Below are positions 1 through 7,529 of a stretch of 64,000 bases of DNA, one piece after another. The position numbers and the translations under genes were made by a program. Location of the stretch: NCBI GenBank assembly GCA_030690365.1, contig JAUYGX010000117.1, positions 46,224-110,223 on the forward strand, written 5' to 3'. The DNA comes from Bacteroidales bacterium. Lineage in GTDB: Bacteria > Bacteroidota > Bacteroidia > Bacteroidales > F082. Below the pieces are notes generated by a model. The model was not told where the DNA came from and did not search any database. It saw only the letters and a list, made by a program, of their open reading frames with translations. Position 1 is the first letter of the stretch; each line of letters starts with the position of its first letter.

Positions 1-573
1 ATGCCTTTGTACAAGGTTGAAAACCAAATGTATATCCACTATGGAAAAGGAAGTGTAATTCTTTATGCGCTACAGGATTATATTGGTGAAGACAAGGTAA
101 ATACCGCCATGAGGAATTTTCTGGAAGAATTCAAATATCAAAAGCCCCCATATCCGACCTCCCTGGATTTCATGAAATACCTGGAGCCTCAGATTCCCGA
201 TTCGTTGAATTATTTAATCGACGACTGGTTTAAGGAAATCACCCTGTACGACAACCGCTTAAATGAAGCTTCATACAAGGAACTTGAAAATGGGAAATAT
301 GAGGTAAGGATGAACATTGAATCCTATAAGATTAAAGCCGATACCATTGGGAACGAAACCAGGGTTCCCATCAACGACTGGATCGATATCGGTGTTTTTT
401 CGGATAAAGATGAAGAGAACTTGTTATTTGAAAAAAGAGTCAAAATCGATCGCCCTGAGATGAGCTTTTCATTTGTGGTGGATTCGTTGCCGGCAAAAGC
501 GGCCATCGACCCCCGACACTTGTTAATCGACAGGGTTTACGATGACAATTCAAAAACTTTAGTACTGGAATAG
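1..573 (+). CDS. C-terminal part of an M1-family aminopeptidase (ABC permease/M1 fusion type), cut by the window edge
   Basis: The 190 visible residues resemble the end of the large Bacteroidota proteins that fuse ABC-2 permease membrane segments to a gluzincin (M1) aminopeptidase. Seen: a YIHYGKGSVILYALQDYIGED segment, the helical region that follows the catalytic zinc site in this family, then PPYPTSLDFMKYL and a beta-rich tail. The HExxH zinc motif and all membrane segments lie to the left of the window, so the ATG at position 1 is almost certainly internal rather than the start. By family, the protein is an inner-membrane permease with a peptidase domain, of unclear substrate. A strong hairpin terminator follows the stop. 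Family assignment is fairly sure; activity cannot be judged. Confidence 0.8.
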   Translation: MPLYKVENQMYIHYGKGSVILYALQDYIGEDKVNTAMRNFLEEFKYQKPPYPTSLDFMKYLEPQIPDSLNYLIDDWFKEITLYDNRLNEASYKELENGKYEVRMNIESYKIKADTIGNETRVPINDWIDIGVFSDKDEENLLFEKRVKIDRPEMSFSFVVDSLPAKAAIDPRHLLIDRVYDDNSKTLVLE

Positions 574-579
574 AGCTGC

Positions 580-618
580 AAAAATCCTGGTGCAACTACC
601 TGATGCACCAGGATTTTT
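580..618. terminator. Rho-independent terminator after the M1-peptidase gene
   Basis: A perfect 15-bp stem (AAAAATCCTGGTGCA at 580-594 with its reverse complement at 604-618) closes a 9-nt loop. The last five stem bases are T and pair with the 5' A run, so the hairpin could act in both directions. It sits 7 bp after the stop codon. Confidence 0.85.
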
Positions 619-701
619 CGGGTTAACCGAACCATTTCCCCATTCACCGAACAAGCACCTCCATTGGCCTAAAACCAGTTTACAAGCGACATTTTTCGAG
701 G

Positions 702-709
702 TAGTTTTG
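702..709 (+). promoter_or_regulatory. Candidate -7 box TAGTTTTG ahead of the DIPF-repeat gene
   Basis: TAGTTTTG fits the Bacteroidota TAnnTTTG -7 consensus and lies 35 bp before the ATG at 745. No good TTG -33 element at the usual spacing is visible, so this is only a candidate. Confidence 0.4.
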
Positions 710-744
710 CTTCATAAACACAGAAACTATAAAAGTTAAATGCC

Positions 745-1080
745 ATGAAAACTCTACTTAAATACTCACTCACACTCGCACTGCTCACCGTTGCTCTTCA
801 CCTGAATGCCAGCACACCGCCAACCGTAGCCGCTTTACCCGAAGAAGCCTATATCAACGATATTCCCTTTAGCACCGAGCTGATTTTTGATAGTCTGTAT
901 GATGTTTCGCTAACCGAAACCTACCAGTTGACGGATGAAAATTACATTAGCGATATTCCTTTCAACACTGTAGAAATTGCAGCAGATTCAATGGAAATGG
1001 AAACTTCGGAATTCACTCTGGACAACGAAACCTACATCGACGATATTCCTTTCTCAACCAAAGACATCGCCAAATTTTAA
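745..1080 (+). CDS. Small secreted protein with three YIxDIPF[SN]T repeats, function unknown
   Basis: This 111-residue protein has a clear signal peptide: MKTLLKY, a hydrophobic stretch, then an Ala-Ser cleavage region near residue 23. The mature part is acidic and carries three spaced copies of one motif: YINDIPFST, YISDIPFNT and YIDDIPFST. Each is preceded by an acidic E/N position and followed by a short I/E/A-rich segment. Spacing between copies is about 35-37 residues. There are no cysteines and no enzyme motif, and the protein ends 10 residues after the last motif. It stands alone between two strong terminators, with its own possible promoter. The repeated motif suggests a binding or scaffold peptide exposed outside the cytoplasm. 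I do not recognise a characterised family. Confidence 0.8.
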   Translation: MKTLLKYSLTLALLTVALHLNASTPPTVAALPEEAYINDIPFSTELIFDSLYDVSLTETYQLTDENYISDIPFNTVEIAADSMEMETSEFTLDNETYIDDIPFSTKDIAKF

Positions 1081-1112
1081 CCTCCAATCTCAACATAGCT
1101 CCCATAGTCTTC

Positions 1113-1141
1113 AAAAGCCACCTCACGGGTGGCTTTTGTCG
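1113..1141. terminator. Terminator shared by convergent genes
   Basis: AAAAGCCACC (1113-1122) pairs perfectly with GGTGGCTTTT (1128-1137) around a 5-nt loop. A/T runs on both sides let it serve the DIPF-repeat gene on the plus strand and the DUF4421 gene on the minus strand, which converge here. Confidence 0.8.
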
Positions 1142-1165
1142 TTTTATATCCGAAGAAATGTGGCT

Positions 1166-2224
1166 TTATAACCCAAACTTGTGTGTCCACTTGGGGCTTT
1201 TTATCGGGAACCGATAACCAATGTACATCCTGAAATAATTGTAAGAAGTAACCGCATAGGCATCTCCCAGGGCATCATCAATAAAACCATCCGAAACGAA
1301 AAAGATGCCGCCATAAAATCGGTTGCCATTATAACCTGCCGTCAGGCGCGAATACAATGAAATCCCCATTGAATTATAAATTCTGGTTTCCTGTTGATTG
1401 TAAAAATCAGTAACACCCCGGCTATACAAAAAGCCTTGTATGATGGCCCCGTGTATGTAGAACCGTTTCAGGATTACAAAGGTGTGCATGTATCCTCCCG
1501 ATAGGCCAACCTTAATTGAAGCGCCCTCTTTAAAATTTGGATAAACGTTGTTGGTTAAAAGGGTGTCGTTGAGCATTAAGGGCTGTGTGGTTGAAATACC
1601 CTCCAGGTTGGTCAGAAAACCGAGTACAAACGATCCTGCACTCTTTTTCTGCTGGTCGATTTGCCAAAGTGCCGCCGTGTTGGAATACTTTTTATGGTTG
1701 AAGGTGTAATAAACCGAAAGTGCCAAAGTAACATTACTCAGACTGTCGAAGTGCGGATACCTGGTGTTGTGATTGAACCAGTCAGGATCGTAATCTTCGA
1801 TGTTTTTCAGATAAAACCCGGTGGTCGATCGCACAAAAAAATCCATTCTAAGTCTGCGCCCGGTCAATCCGAAACTGAATGAAAAGGCATCGCTTTCCCC
1901 TTTTTTGGCCGTACGTAACTCTAAGCCGCCAAAGGTTTTGGTATATTCAAAAGTAACCCATTTGTAATCGACGGACATCCCAAAACCAAAGGGGTTGTTG
2001 GTGGCAAAATTCAGGTCGTAAGTGCTGTTGACATTGGCAAATGTTACACCGGTTTGTTTGTTCACCCCAACAACAGCAATGTGAACCAAATCGCGGTAGC
2101 TTTTGATGTAGTTGGTATCGTACTTTAATGGTTTTACCTGAACAATCGAATCCTTTTCAACTGCCAACAACTGAATGAATGTGGCGCAACATAATAATAC
2201 TACCAAAATCAAATTCCGTTTCAT
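1166..2224 (-). CDS. DUF4421 family outer-membrane protein
   Basis: The 352-residue product begins with a signal peptide (MKRNLILVVLLCCATFIQLLAVE). It continues into a DTNYIKSYRDLVHIAV segment typical of DUF4421 proteins. The rest alternates aromatic and polar residues in short strands and ends in an amphipathic strand (YFRMYIGYRFPIKSPKWTHKFGL), as expected for an outer-membrane beta-barrel. A Tyr-Phe-rich pattern and absence of cysteines after the signal peptide agree with this. The function of the family is not known; structural or pore roles are guesses. It is transcribed alone, towards the terminator at 1113-1141, and no partner gene is adjacent on its strand. Confidence 0.8.
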   Translation of the reverse strand: MKRNLILVVLLCCATFIQLLAVEKDSIVQVKPLKYDTNYIKSYRDLVHIAVVGVNKQTGVTFANVNSTYDLNFATNNPFGFGMSVDYKWVTFEYTKTFGGLELRTAKKGESDAFSFSFGLTGRRLRMDFFVRSTTGFYLKNIEDYDPDWFNHNTRYPHFDSLSNVTLALSVYYTFNHKKYSNTAALWQIDQQKKSAGSFVLGFLTNLEGISTTQPLMLNDTLLTNNVYPNFKEGASIKVGLSGGYMHTFVILKRFYIHGAIIQGFLYSRGVTDFYNQQETRIYNSMGISLYSRLTAGYNGNRFYGGIFFVSDGFIDDALGDAYAVTSYNYFRMYIGYRFPIKSPKWTHKFGL

Positions 2225-2294
2225 ACTAGGACAGGTATAAAAAATCCATATGCAAATATCTTGCTTTTAGTTCAAAATCAAAATTAACCCCCAA

Positions 2295-2543
2295 CTAATT
2301 TACCAAAGGTATTTTCAGGGCGATATTTTTGGGATCGGTTCTTTCCATGATGTCTTTGACCGGATCCAAGTGAATTAATGAAGCCGTCATGACGTAGATT
2401 ACAGTTGTCAACACATAGAATGCCAGTTGGTTATAATATGTTTTTCGTTTTCCGGCGAGATATTCCCTGAAAACAGATCCTGGTTTTGTAATCAAACCGC
2501 CTACCGTTTTCACGAAAAGACCTTCGAACGAAAAAGACGAACT
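2295..2543 (-). pseudogene. Decayed DUF3667 gene (middle part only)
   Basis: From a stop codon at 2544-2546 the minus strand reads SSSFSFEGLFVKTVGG, then LITKPGSVFREYLAGKRK, YYNQLAFYVLTTVIY. This is the conserved centre of DUF3667 membrane proteins, usually written F..dkGf..T...l..rPG..i..yl.GkR..Yy.P..fl. In intact members this block is preceded by an N-terminal zinc ribbon and followed by several transmembrane helices. Here no zinc ribbon precedes it, the frame is closed just upstream, and it ends after one hydrophobic segment. The first possible start is a GTG at 2511-2513, in the middle of the conserved block. I read it as a remnant. Confidence 0.65.
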
Positions 2544-2767
2544 TTAAAAAGGGGTATAATACTTCTTTGAAATCAATTCCAGATGAACAGCAGTTCAAAA
2601 CTAATAGGAAAATGGTTTGACTTACAAAATTCAATAATTGTTTTGTAGAATTTTGCATAAAGAGCTAGCTAACCCTTTTGGAATAAGGGAGCATCAATCA
2701 CTCAAAAAGCTTGTAAACCCACTTTTGGAACACTTTTCGCGATAGCGTAAAGCGTGCCTTGTATGAA

Positions 2768-4969
2768 TCACACCACCAGCAACCCGTTTTCCCTTAAAAT
2801 ATCTATCGGCTTTGAATACCAAAATAGCTCGAAGTTCTCAAACTGTTGCTCATAATCTGATTTCATTTGGGCGAAAGTGAGGATCTCACTTTGATGAATG
2901 GATGATTTCTCCAAAAAACAGATAAGCCATTTTGATTGGGCTTCCTCAACTACAATTTCAAACGATTTCTTTTTGCCATAAAAAATCATCCGGGCCATAT
3001 CTCTGGACTGGCCTTTTAACTGTTTTTTAAAAGAAGTTGAAGTGGGTGTTGCACCTAACCAAAGTATTTTAGCCGAAGGTTTGATTACCACAAATTCATC
3101 GTGCGATAAACTGTCTTCAATAAAATGGCTGACGATTTGGGTTTTAGGGATACTAAAATCGAACCATTTTTGCAGGGGGAGGTCAAACCCAACACCCTGC
3201 ATAAAGTTATAAATGGATTTCTTCAAACCATAACTGAACCGACTGTGATCAATACCAGTACTGTCGGTAAATTGAACATCGTTGTTGGCAAAACTGATCG
3301 CTTTAAAATCGGGAATTATTCCATAATCAGCTGAATGTTGGAACACATGGCTGTGCGCCGTTAGAGCAAACTGATGCCAGAAACCGGACCGGATGATGCC
3401 AAGTTCGAAAAGTTGCCTTACCATCTCCAGGCTGTCCACCGTTTCCTGAATGGTTTGAGTGGGAAAACCATACATCAGATAGGCATGTACCATTATGCCT
3501 GCATGGGTGAAATTTCGTGTAACCTGAGCCACCTGTTCAACGGTTACTCCTTTGTTTATCAATGTCAATAAACGGTCGGAAGCCACTTCCAAACCACCTG
3601 ATACGGCAATACAACCCGATGTCCGTAGTAAAATGCATAGATCATGGGTAAAGCTCTTCTCGAACCTGACGTTTGTCCACCAGCTAACAGTGATTTTTCT
3701 TCTGATAATTTCAATGGCCAACGCACGCATGAGGGCTGGAGGAGCCGCCTCATCCACAAAATGAAATCCCTTTTCGCCGGTTTGTGCGATAATTTGTTCC
3801 ATGCGGTTCACCAGTAGTTTGGCCGCAATAGGCTCATAGGCTTTGATGTAGTCGAGGGTGATATCACAAAAGGTACATTTGGCCCAATAACAACCGTGAG
3901 CCATGGTGAGCTTGTTCCATCGGCCATCGCTCCACAGGCTGTGCATGGGATTGGCAATTTCTATTACCGAAACATACTGGTTAAGAAACAAATCAGTGTA
4001 ATCAGGAGTCCCCGGTTGCGACTGTTTGTAATCGGGTTGTAATGATAAATTGTTGTAGTGTACCTTGTCATTTTCGAGAAGGAAGGTACGCTTGAAGAGG
4101 TTGTGATTTGGATTGTCTGACCCGGGATTTAATACGTTAGAGATCAGCAATTCAAGGGGTAATTCTCCATCGTCCAGGGTGATGTAATCGAAAAATTCAA
4201 AAACCCGGATATCGGTAAGTGTGCGCAATTCGGTATTAGGGAAACCTCCTCCCATCACTGTTTTAATATGCGGATAGTTGGTTTTGATGAATTGCACACA
4301 CCGAAAAGCTGAGATTAGGTTTCCGGGAAAAGGAACGGAAAAACAGACCAGTCGGGGTTGTACTGTTTGAACACGTTTTTCGAGAATACTCCATGTAAGT
4401 TGCTCAATATAATTGGGTTCCTCTTTAAGATAGGAATAGATTTCGTCGAAGTTGTTGGCGCTTCTTCCCAGACGTTCTGCATACCGGCTAAACCCAAAAT
4501 GCCCGTCAACACAATCCACAATAAAGTCCGACAGATCCTCCAGATACAGGGTGGCCAGGTGTTTGGCTTTGTCATGAAGGCCCATCACTCCAAAGGCCCA
4601 TTCCATGTCCTCCGAATCATTGAACCGGGAAGCCTGCGGAAGAAATGACCCGGTACAAATTTGTCGGGCAAGCGTTTGATTATGTCCCTGAAGAAAAGCA
4701 ATCACACCTTCAAGTGGGTTTAAATATTCGTCATTAAGTGAGTAAATCCTTCTGGAATTTTCCGCAGCGATTTTTTTGTTCTGAAAGGCCAGATCAAACA
4801 GCTGTTCTAGGTTCTTCTTTGAAAAAAGCGCCAGAAAGACCTCCAATCCCAGATCCATTTGAAAAGAGGAAATCTGTTTTGTATTCAGAAAGCCTTTCAG
4901 GTAGGCTGTTGCCGGATATGGGGTGTTGAGCTGTGTGAAAGGTGGGATGATAAGAAGAATATCTTTCAA
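2768..4969 (-). CDS. B12-binding-domain radical SAM protein
   Basis: The N-terminal third (DILLIIPPFTQLNTPYPATAYLKGFL...) has the layout of B12-binding radical SAM proteins. It includes a KTVMGGGFPNTELR segment and a TLDDGELPLELL segment typical of the Rossmann-like B12 fold. The radical SAM core follows at about residue 360: HGCYWAKCTFCD supplies three cluster cysteines with CX4CX2C spacing, one residue longer than the canonical CX3CX2C. Downstream come FVDEAAPP, SGGLEVASDRLL and YLMYGFPTQT, typical of the TIM-barrel. The open frame reaches a TTG at 4996, but a promoter-like TACTTTTG overlaps that codon. The TTG at 4967-4969, giving (M)KDILLIIPPFTQLN, matches where relatives begin, so I prefer it. 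Substrate unknown; no pathway partner is adjacent. Confidence 0.85.
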   Translation of the reverse strand: MKDILLIIPPFTQLNTPYPATAYLKGFLNTKQISSFQMDLGLEVFLALFSKKNLEQLFDLAFQNKKIAAENSRRIYSLNDEYLNPLEGVIAFLQGHNQTLARQICTGSFLPQASRFNDSEDMEWAFGVMGLHDKAKHLATLYLEDLSDFIVDCVDGHFGFSRYAERLGRSANNFDEIYSYLKEEPNYIEQLTWSILEKRVQTVQPRLVCFSVPFPGNLISAFRCVQFIKTNYPHIKTVMGGGFPNTELRTLTDIRVFEFFDYITLDDGELPLELLISNVLNPGSDNPNHNLFKRTFLLENDKVHYNNLSLQPDYKQSQPGTPDYTDLFLNQYVSVIEIANPMHSLWSDGRWNKLTMAHGCYWAKCTFCDITLDYIKAYEPIAAKLLVNRMEQIIAQTGEKGFHFVDEAAPPALMRALAIEIIRRKITVSWWTNVRFEKSFTHDLCILLRTSGCIAVSGGLEVASDRLLTLINKGVTVEQVAQVTRNFTHAGIMVHAYLMYGFPTQTIQETVDSLEMVRQLFELGIIRSGFWHQFALTAHSHVFQHSADYGIIPDFKAISFANNDVQFTDSTGIDHSRFSYGLKKSIYNFMQGVGFDLPLQKWFDFSIPKTQIVSHFIEDSLSHDEFVVIKPSAKILWLGATPTSTSFKKQLKGQSRDMARMIFYGKKKSFEIVVEEAQSKWLICFLEKSSIHQSEILTFAQMKSDYEQQFENFELFWYSKPIDILRENGLLVV

Positions 4970-4993
4970 AGAGGATATATTTAAAACTGAATA

Positions 4994-5001
4994 CAAAAGT
5001 A
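4994..5001 (-). promoter_or_regulatory. Candidate -7 box TACTTTTG for the radical SAM gene
   Basis: On the minus strand TACTTTTG fits TAnnTTTG and lies about 25 bp upstream of the preferred TTG start at 4969. It overlaps the longer possible start at 4996, which argues against that start. No convincing -33 TTG is seen. Confidence 0.4.
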
Positions 5002-5225
5002 GAATAAGTCGTTGTTAAAGTTTGGATTAACACAATAATAAATATTCTTTTATCGCATGCGATGCTTCTGTATGCAAAATATCAGGAAACTGAAAAATCC
5101 AACTAATAATGGTTGTCGTAAGGATGTACAGGTGGTTGAAAATCACTCCAAATGCATGGAATGTGATCTGGTCCTGCATCCTTTCGATAAACAGAACTGT
5201 CTTATCTAACAATAGAAAATAAATT

Positions 5226-5233
5226 ACATTTGC
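5226..5233 (+). promoter_or_regulatory. Candidate -7 box TACATTTG for the Omp28-like gene
   Basis: TACATTTG fits the Bacteroidota -7 pattern and is followed by a leader of about 50 nt before the ATG at 5286. The -33 region is not clear. Confidence 0.45.
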
Positions 5234-5285
5234 AATCAACTGGACAAATAAAAGGATCCTTTTTACTAATCACAAAATTCTATTT

Positions 5286-7361
5286 ATGAAGAAAAATCTA
5301 CTTGTTTTATTCATGTTTGTTGCGTTTGCAGCAAATTTAGGCGCACAAACACTGGTTTCGACTGATGTACAAATGAAAAATGTGGTATTGGAAGAATTTA
5401 CCGGAATTCATTGCCAATATTGTCCTGAAGGACATGCCATTGCCCAGGCCATGCAAAACGAAAATCCGGGAAGAGTGGTGCTTGTAAATATTCACCAAGG
5501 GAGTTATGCCGTTCCCAGCGGAAGCGAACCTGATTTCAGAACCCCTTTCGGTGATGCCATCGCCAACCAATCAGGTCTTAGCGGTTACCCTTCAGGCACT
5601 GTAAACCGCCACGTATTTCCCGACATAGCTTCAACTACGGCAATGGGCCGGGGTTCGTGGACTACCGCCGGAGGTCAGATCATGGCCGAGGTCAGTCCTG
5701 TTAATGTAGGCGCTTCAACAAGCTACAATGAAGCTACAAGAGAGTTAACTGTCAACGTTGAGTTGTATTACACCAGCAACAGCCCTGAATCAAGCAATTT
5801 TATTCAGGTAGCTTTGTTGCAGGGTGGCATTCTCGGACCACAAACCGGTGGGGGAATGGGTAACAATTACGTCCATAACCACATGTTAAGGTATTTAATT
5901 ACTGACCAGTGGGGAGACGAAGTGACCACGACAACTCAGAATACCTTTGTTGAAAGAACGTATACCTACACAATTCCAGCCGATTACAATGGTGTGCCTT
6001 GTATAGTGGAAGATTGCCAGGTGGCTGTTTATGTTACCGAAGATCATCAGGAGATTTATAGCGGTGTTGATGTGCCAGCCATTGATGGTACCACACTGAT
6101 CACGGCCAGTGTTTCAAATACAGGCGATTATGTATTGGTGGGTGAGGAATCCGTACCTTCCACATTCAATTTAAATATCACCAACTTACTTTCAGCTGAC
6201 GAAAATTTCATCCTTACACTTACCAAAGAGAATGAACCCGCTGGCTGGAACAGTAATTTTACCGTTGCCGGACAAACCTATAACGAAACTGCCACCATAA
6301 GCCTGACAGCAGGGGTGCCAACGGATTTTAGTGTTGATGTGACTCCCGACAATGCCACCGGAATTGCCAAATATACCTTTACGGCCCAGTCTGAAAGTAA
6401 TCCCAATGCCCCTTCTATCGAAATTAATCTGTATGTGATGTCGAATGTTATCGATTTGCTGGTGAACAATCAGGGTGCCTGGACCGGCGGAACACCTGCC
6501 GATCTGCAACAGGATTATTTTGATGCCTTCGAGTATGCTGAAATGCAACAGTACACCTCATGCGACTACAAAACTTTTATTAAAATAGGATCAGAAGAAA
6601 AGCTGAACAGCATTCACAATATCTATTTCAATATGGCCTGGACATTTCCGTCGTTTACCGATGAAAATGTGGCAATCCTGGCTTCTTTTTTGGATGCAGG
6701 AGGTAATCTTTTTATCGCCGGACAAGACATTGGCTGGGATACCTGGGATGCTGCCGGAAACGGAACTGCCGCTACCAAAGCTTTTTACACCAACTACCTG
6801 AGTGCCGATTACAAAGCCGATGGAAGTACCTCCAACAACAGTGTTTACGCCTATGCCGGCGAAGAAATTTTTGGTTCGATGACCAATTTCTCCATTGTTG
6901 ATATCTATGGAGGTAATATGTATCCTGATCAGATCAGTCCGCTTGGCGATGCTGTTTCAATCTTTAAATACAATAATTCTGACAGCAAAAGTGCTGCTAT
7001 CAGAGTTGGAAACGGAACCTACAAAGTGGTTTATCTTGGCTTCGATCCTTCCATGGCGCCTACAGCCGATATGAATGAAATCATCAAAAGAACTGAAGAC
7101 TGGTTTAATTTAGGTGTTGGCGTGGAGGAGTCACTGGTTGATCAAACCAAACTCTATCCAAATCCGGCCAACAATCAGGTTACCTTTACAGGTCCTGCGT
7201 CCGGGATTTCAGTTTACAACACCCTTGGAAATCTGGTTTATAAAACCAAAACCACCGGGGAATCGACAGAAATCAACCTGACTGATTTTGTTTCGGGGAC
7301 TTATATCGTCAGAATAACCAATGAATCAGGAATTTCCAGTAGCCGCCTGATTGTTTATTAG
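5286..7361 (+). CDS. Omp28-like secreted protein with T9SS sorting domain
   Basis: The 691-residue protein has a signal peptide (MKKNLLVLFMFVAFAANLGAQ), then an Omp28/thioredoxin-like region: VVLEEFTGIHCQYCPEGHAIAQ with a CQYC pair, and GYPSGTVNRH. This family is related to Porphyromonas Omp28, and the CxxC suggests redox activity or a relic of it. A middle beta-rich stretch (about 270-390) is Ig-like. Residues about 395-610 form an alpha/beta module (ASFLDAGGNLFIAGQDIGWDTWD). The same layout recurs near the C-termini of the two C25 proteases at 54-61 kb. The last 80 residues (LYPNPANNQVTF ... GTYIVRITNESG) are a type A T9SS sorting domain, so the protein is probably exported and surface-anchored or released. 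Monocistronic, ending at a strong terminator. Confidence 0.88.
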   Translation: MKKNLLVLFMFVAFAANLGAQTLVSTDVQMKNVVLEEFTGIHCQYCPEGHAIAQAMQNENPGRVVLVNIHQGSYAVPSGSEPDFRTPFGDAIANQSGLSGYPSGTVNRHVFPDIASTTAMGRGSWTTAGGQIMAEVSPVNVGASTSYNEATRELTVNVELYYTSNSPESSNFIQVALLQGGILGPQTGGGMGNNYVHNHMLRYLITDQWGDEVTTTTQNTFVERTYTYTIPADYNGVPCIVEDCQVAVYVTEDHQEIYSGVDVPAIDGTTLITASVSNTGDYVLVGEESVPSTFNLNITNLLSADENFILTLTKENEPAGWNSNFTVAGQTYNETATISLTAGVPTDFSVDVTPDNATGIAKYTFTAQSESNPNAPSIEINLYVMSNVIDLLVNNQGAWTGGTPADLQQDYFDAFEYAEMQQYTSCDYKTFIKIGSEEKLNSIHNIYFNMAWTFPSFTDENVAILASFLDAGGNLFIAGQDIGWDTWDAAGNGTAATKAFYTNYLSADYKADGSTSNNSVYAYAGEEIFGSMTNFSIVDIYGGNMYPDQISPLGDAVSIFKYNNSDSKSAAIRVGNGTYKVVYLGFDPSMAPTADMNEIIKRTEDWFNLGVGVEESLVDQTKLYPNPANNQVTFTGPASGISVYNTLGNLVYKTKTTGESTEINLTDFVSGTYIVRITNESGISSSRLIVY

Positions 7362-7403
7362 TACCATCATTTCTGGTTCCTGACCTTTTTACCAGAGGTT
7401 GTG

Positions 7404-7448
7404 AAAAGAATGATTTCCGCCCAGTTTGAAGGCGGAAATCATTCTTTT
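7404..7448. terminator. Strong bidirectional terminator
   Basis: A perfect 18-bp stem (AAAAGAATGATTTCCGCC at 7404-7421, complement at 7431-7448) with a 9-nt loop. It follows the Omp28-like gene and faces the end of the convergent hypD gene. Flanking A/T runs make it usable from either side. Confidence 0.88.
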
Positions 7449-7529
7449 TGTTTTTAGTGGTGGGATTGTAGCCTAAACTCTGGTGGAAAATAAAGGGATA
7501 GATTTGGAGAAGCTGGGAAATCAACTACC

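Noticed and set aside
2431..2658. 75-codon minus-strand frame over the DUF3667 remnant
   Set aside because: It is out of frame with the conserved DUF3667 block and has no zinc ribbon; the remnant frame explains the region better.
2735..2752. Imperfect hairpin TTTCGCGATAGCGTAAAGCG near the end of the radical SAM gene
   Set aside because: Short and mismatched, with no T run; insufficient to call a terminator or repeat from one copy.
5027..5239. 70-codon minus-strand frame upstream of the Omp28-like gene
   Set aside because: It overlaps the promoter regions of both flanking genes and has no recognisable sequence; probably chance.
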